Shown here piece after piece: positions 5,385 through 5,445 of a DNA stretch of 5,445 nt. The stretch is from an uncultured Brachyspira sp. (GTDB lineage: Bacteria > Spirochaetota > Brachyspiria > Brachyspirales > Brachyspiraceae), in contig NZ_CASEGO010000144.1 in assembly GCF_949287625.1 (NCBI RefSeq), forward strand, positions 1 through 5,445, read 5' to 3'. The notes beneath the pieces were generated by a model. The model had not been told where the DNA came from. It saw only the letters and a list, made by a program, of their open reading frames with translations, and made no database searches. Position numbers and translations under genes: made by a program. The stretch's first letter is position 1; each line of letters begins with the position of its first letter.

Positions 5385-5443
5385 AAAAAAAGAAGGTATT
5401 CCTTATAATTTAAATTGCTATAAATAACCCCAAAGGAATACCT
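5385..5443 (-). terminator. Intrinsic terminator of a leftward gene beyond the right edge
   Basis: On the minus strand AGGTATTCCTT (5443-5433) pairs with AAGGAATACCT (5404-5394), 11 bp, around a 28-nt loop, and is followed by TCTTTTTTT (5393-5385). It would end a transcript entering from the right before the riboswitch begins. The 84 nt between its T-run and the aptamer (5384-5302) contain no gene and presumably the metE promoter, which I could not place with confidence. Confidence 0.7.
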
Positions 5444-5445
5444 AT

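Overview
The window is very AT-rich and has short, A/T-dominated intergenic regions. It carries a lipoprotein signal peptide with a spirochaete-style lipobox (LLFSC) and a GC-richer dispersed-looking repeat next to a housekeeping gene. Taken together this looks like a Brachyspira-type spirochaete chromosome. That assignment is an inference from base composition and protein flavour, not from a database match.

Layout, left to right. At the left edge only the first 11 codons of a leftward gene are visible, with a very good promoter so close that the mRNA would be almost leaderless. Positions 56-119 form a near-perfect 64-bp palindrome containing two face-to-face consensus promoters that share one -10 hexamer. 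Positions 143-334 are a MITE-like element with 29-bp inverted ends and no convincing coding content. After the lysS leader come lysS (489-2012, class II lysyl-tRNA synthetase) and its intrinsic terminator, then a small lipoprotein gene (2131-2499) with a terminator. Convergent to these is metE (4803-2560, minus strand), the cobalamin-independent methionine synthase, with all zinc ligands present. Its stop codon lies inside a 10-bp tandem repeat.

The most informative region is the 642-nt stretch upstream of metE. It holds, in transcript order on the minus strand: a terminator for a gene outside the window; a compact cobalamin (B12) riboswitch aptamer; a complete translational expression platform (a P13-like hairpin whose loop can kiss L5, a competing anti-sequester hairpin, and a 21-bp Shine-Dalgarno-sequestering hairpin); a 29-codon open reading frame whose Shine-Dalgarno is the one being sequestered; and then 176 nt of further leader with two mutually exclusive hairpins before metE.

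The logic fits known biology. When B12 is available the B12-dependent enzyme MetH can make methionine, so MetE is switched off. The surprise is that the visible switch acts on the start of a small ORF and not directly on the metE start, so control of metE would have to pass through translation of that ORF (for example by protecting the leader from Rho or RNases), or the ORF itself is the product.
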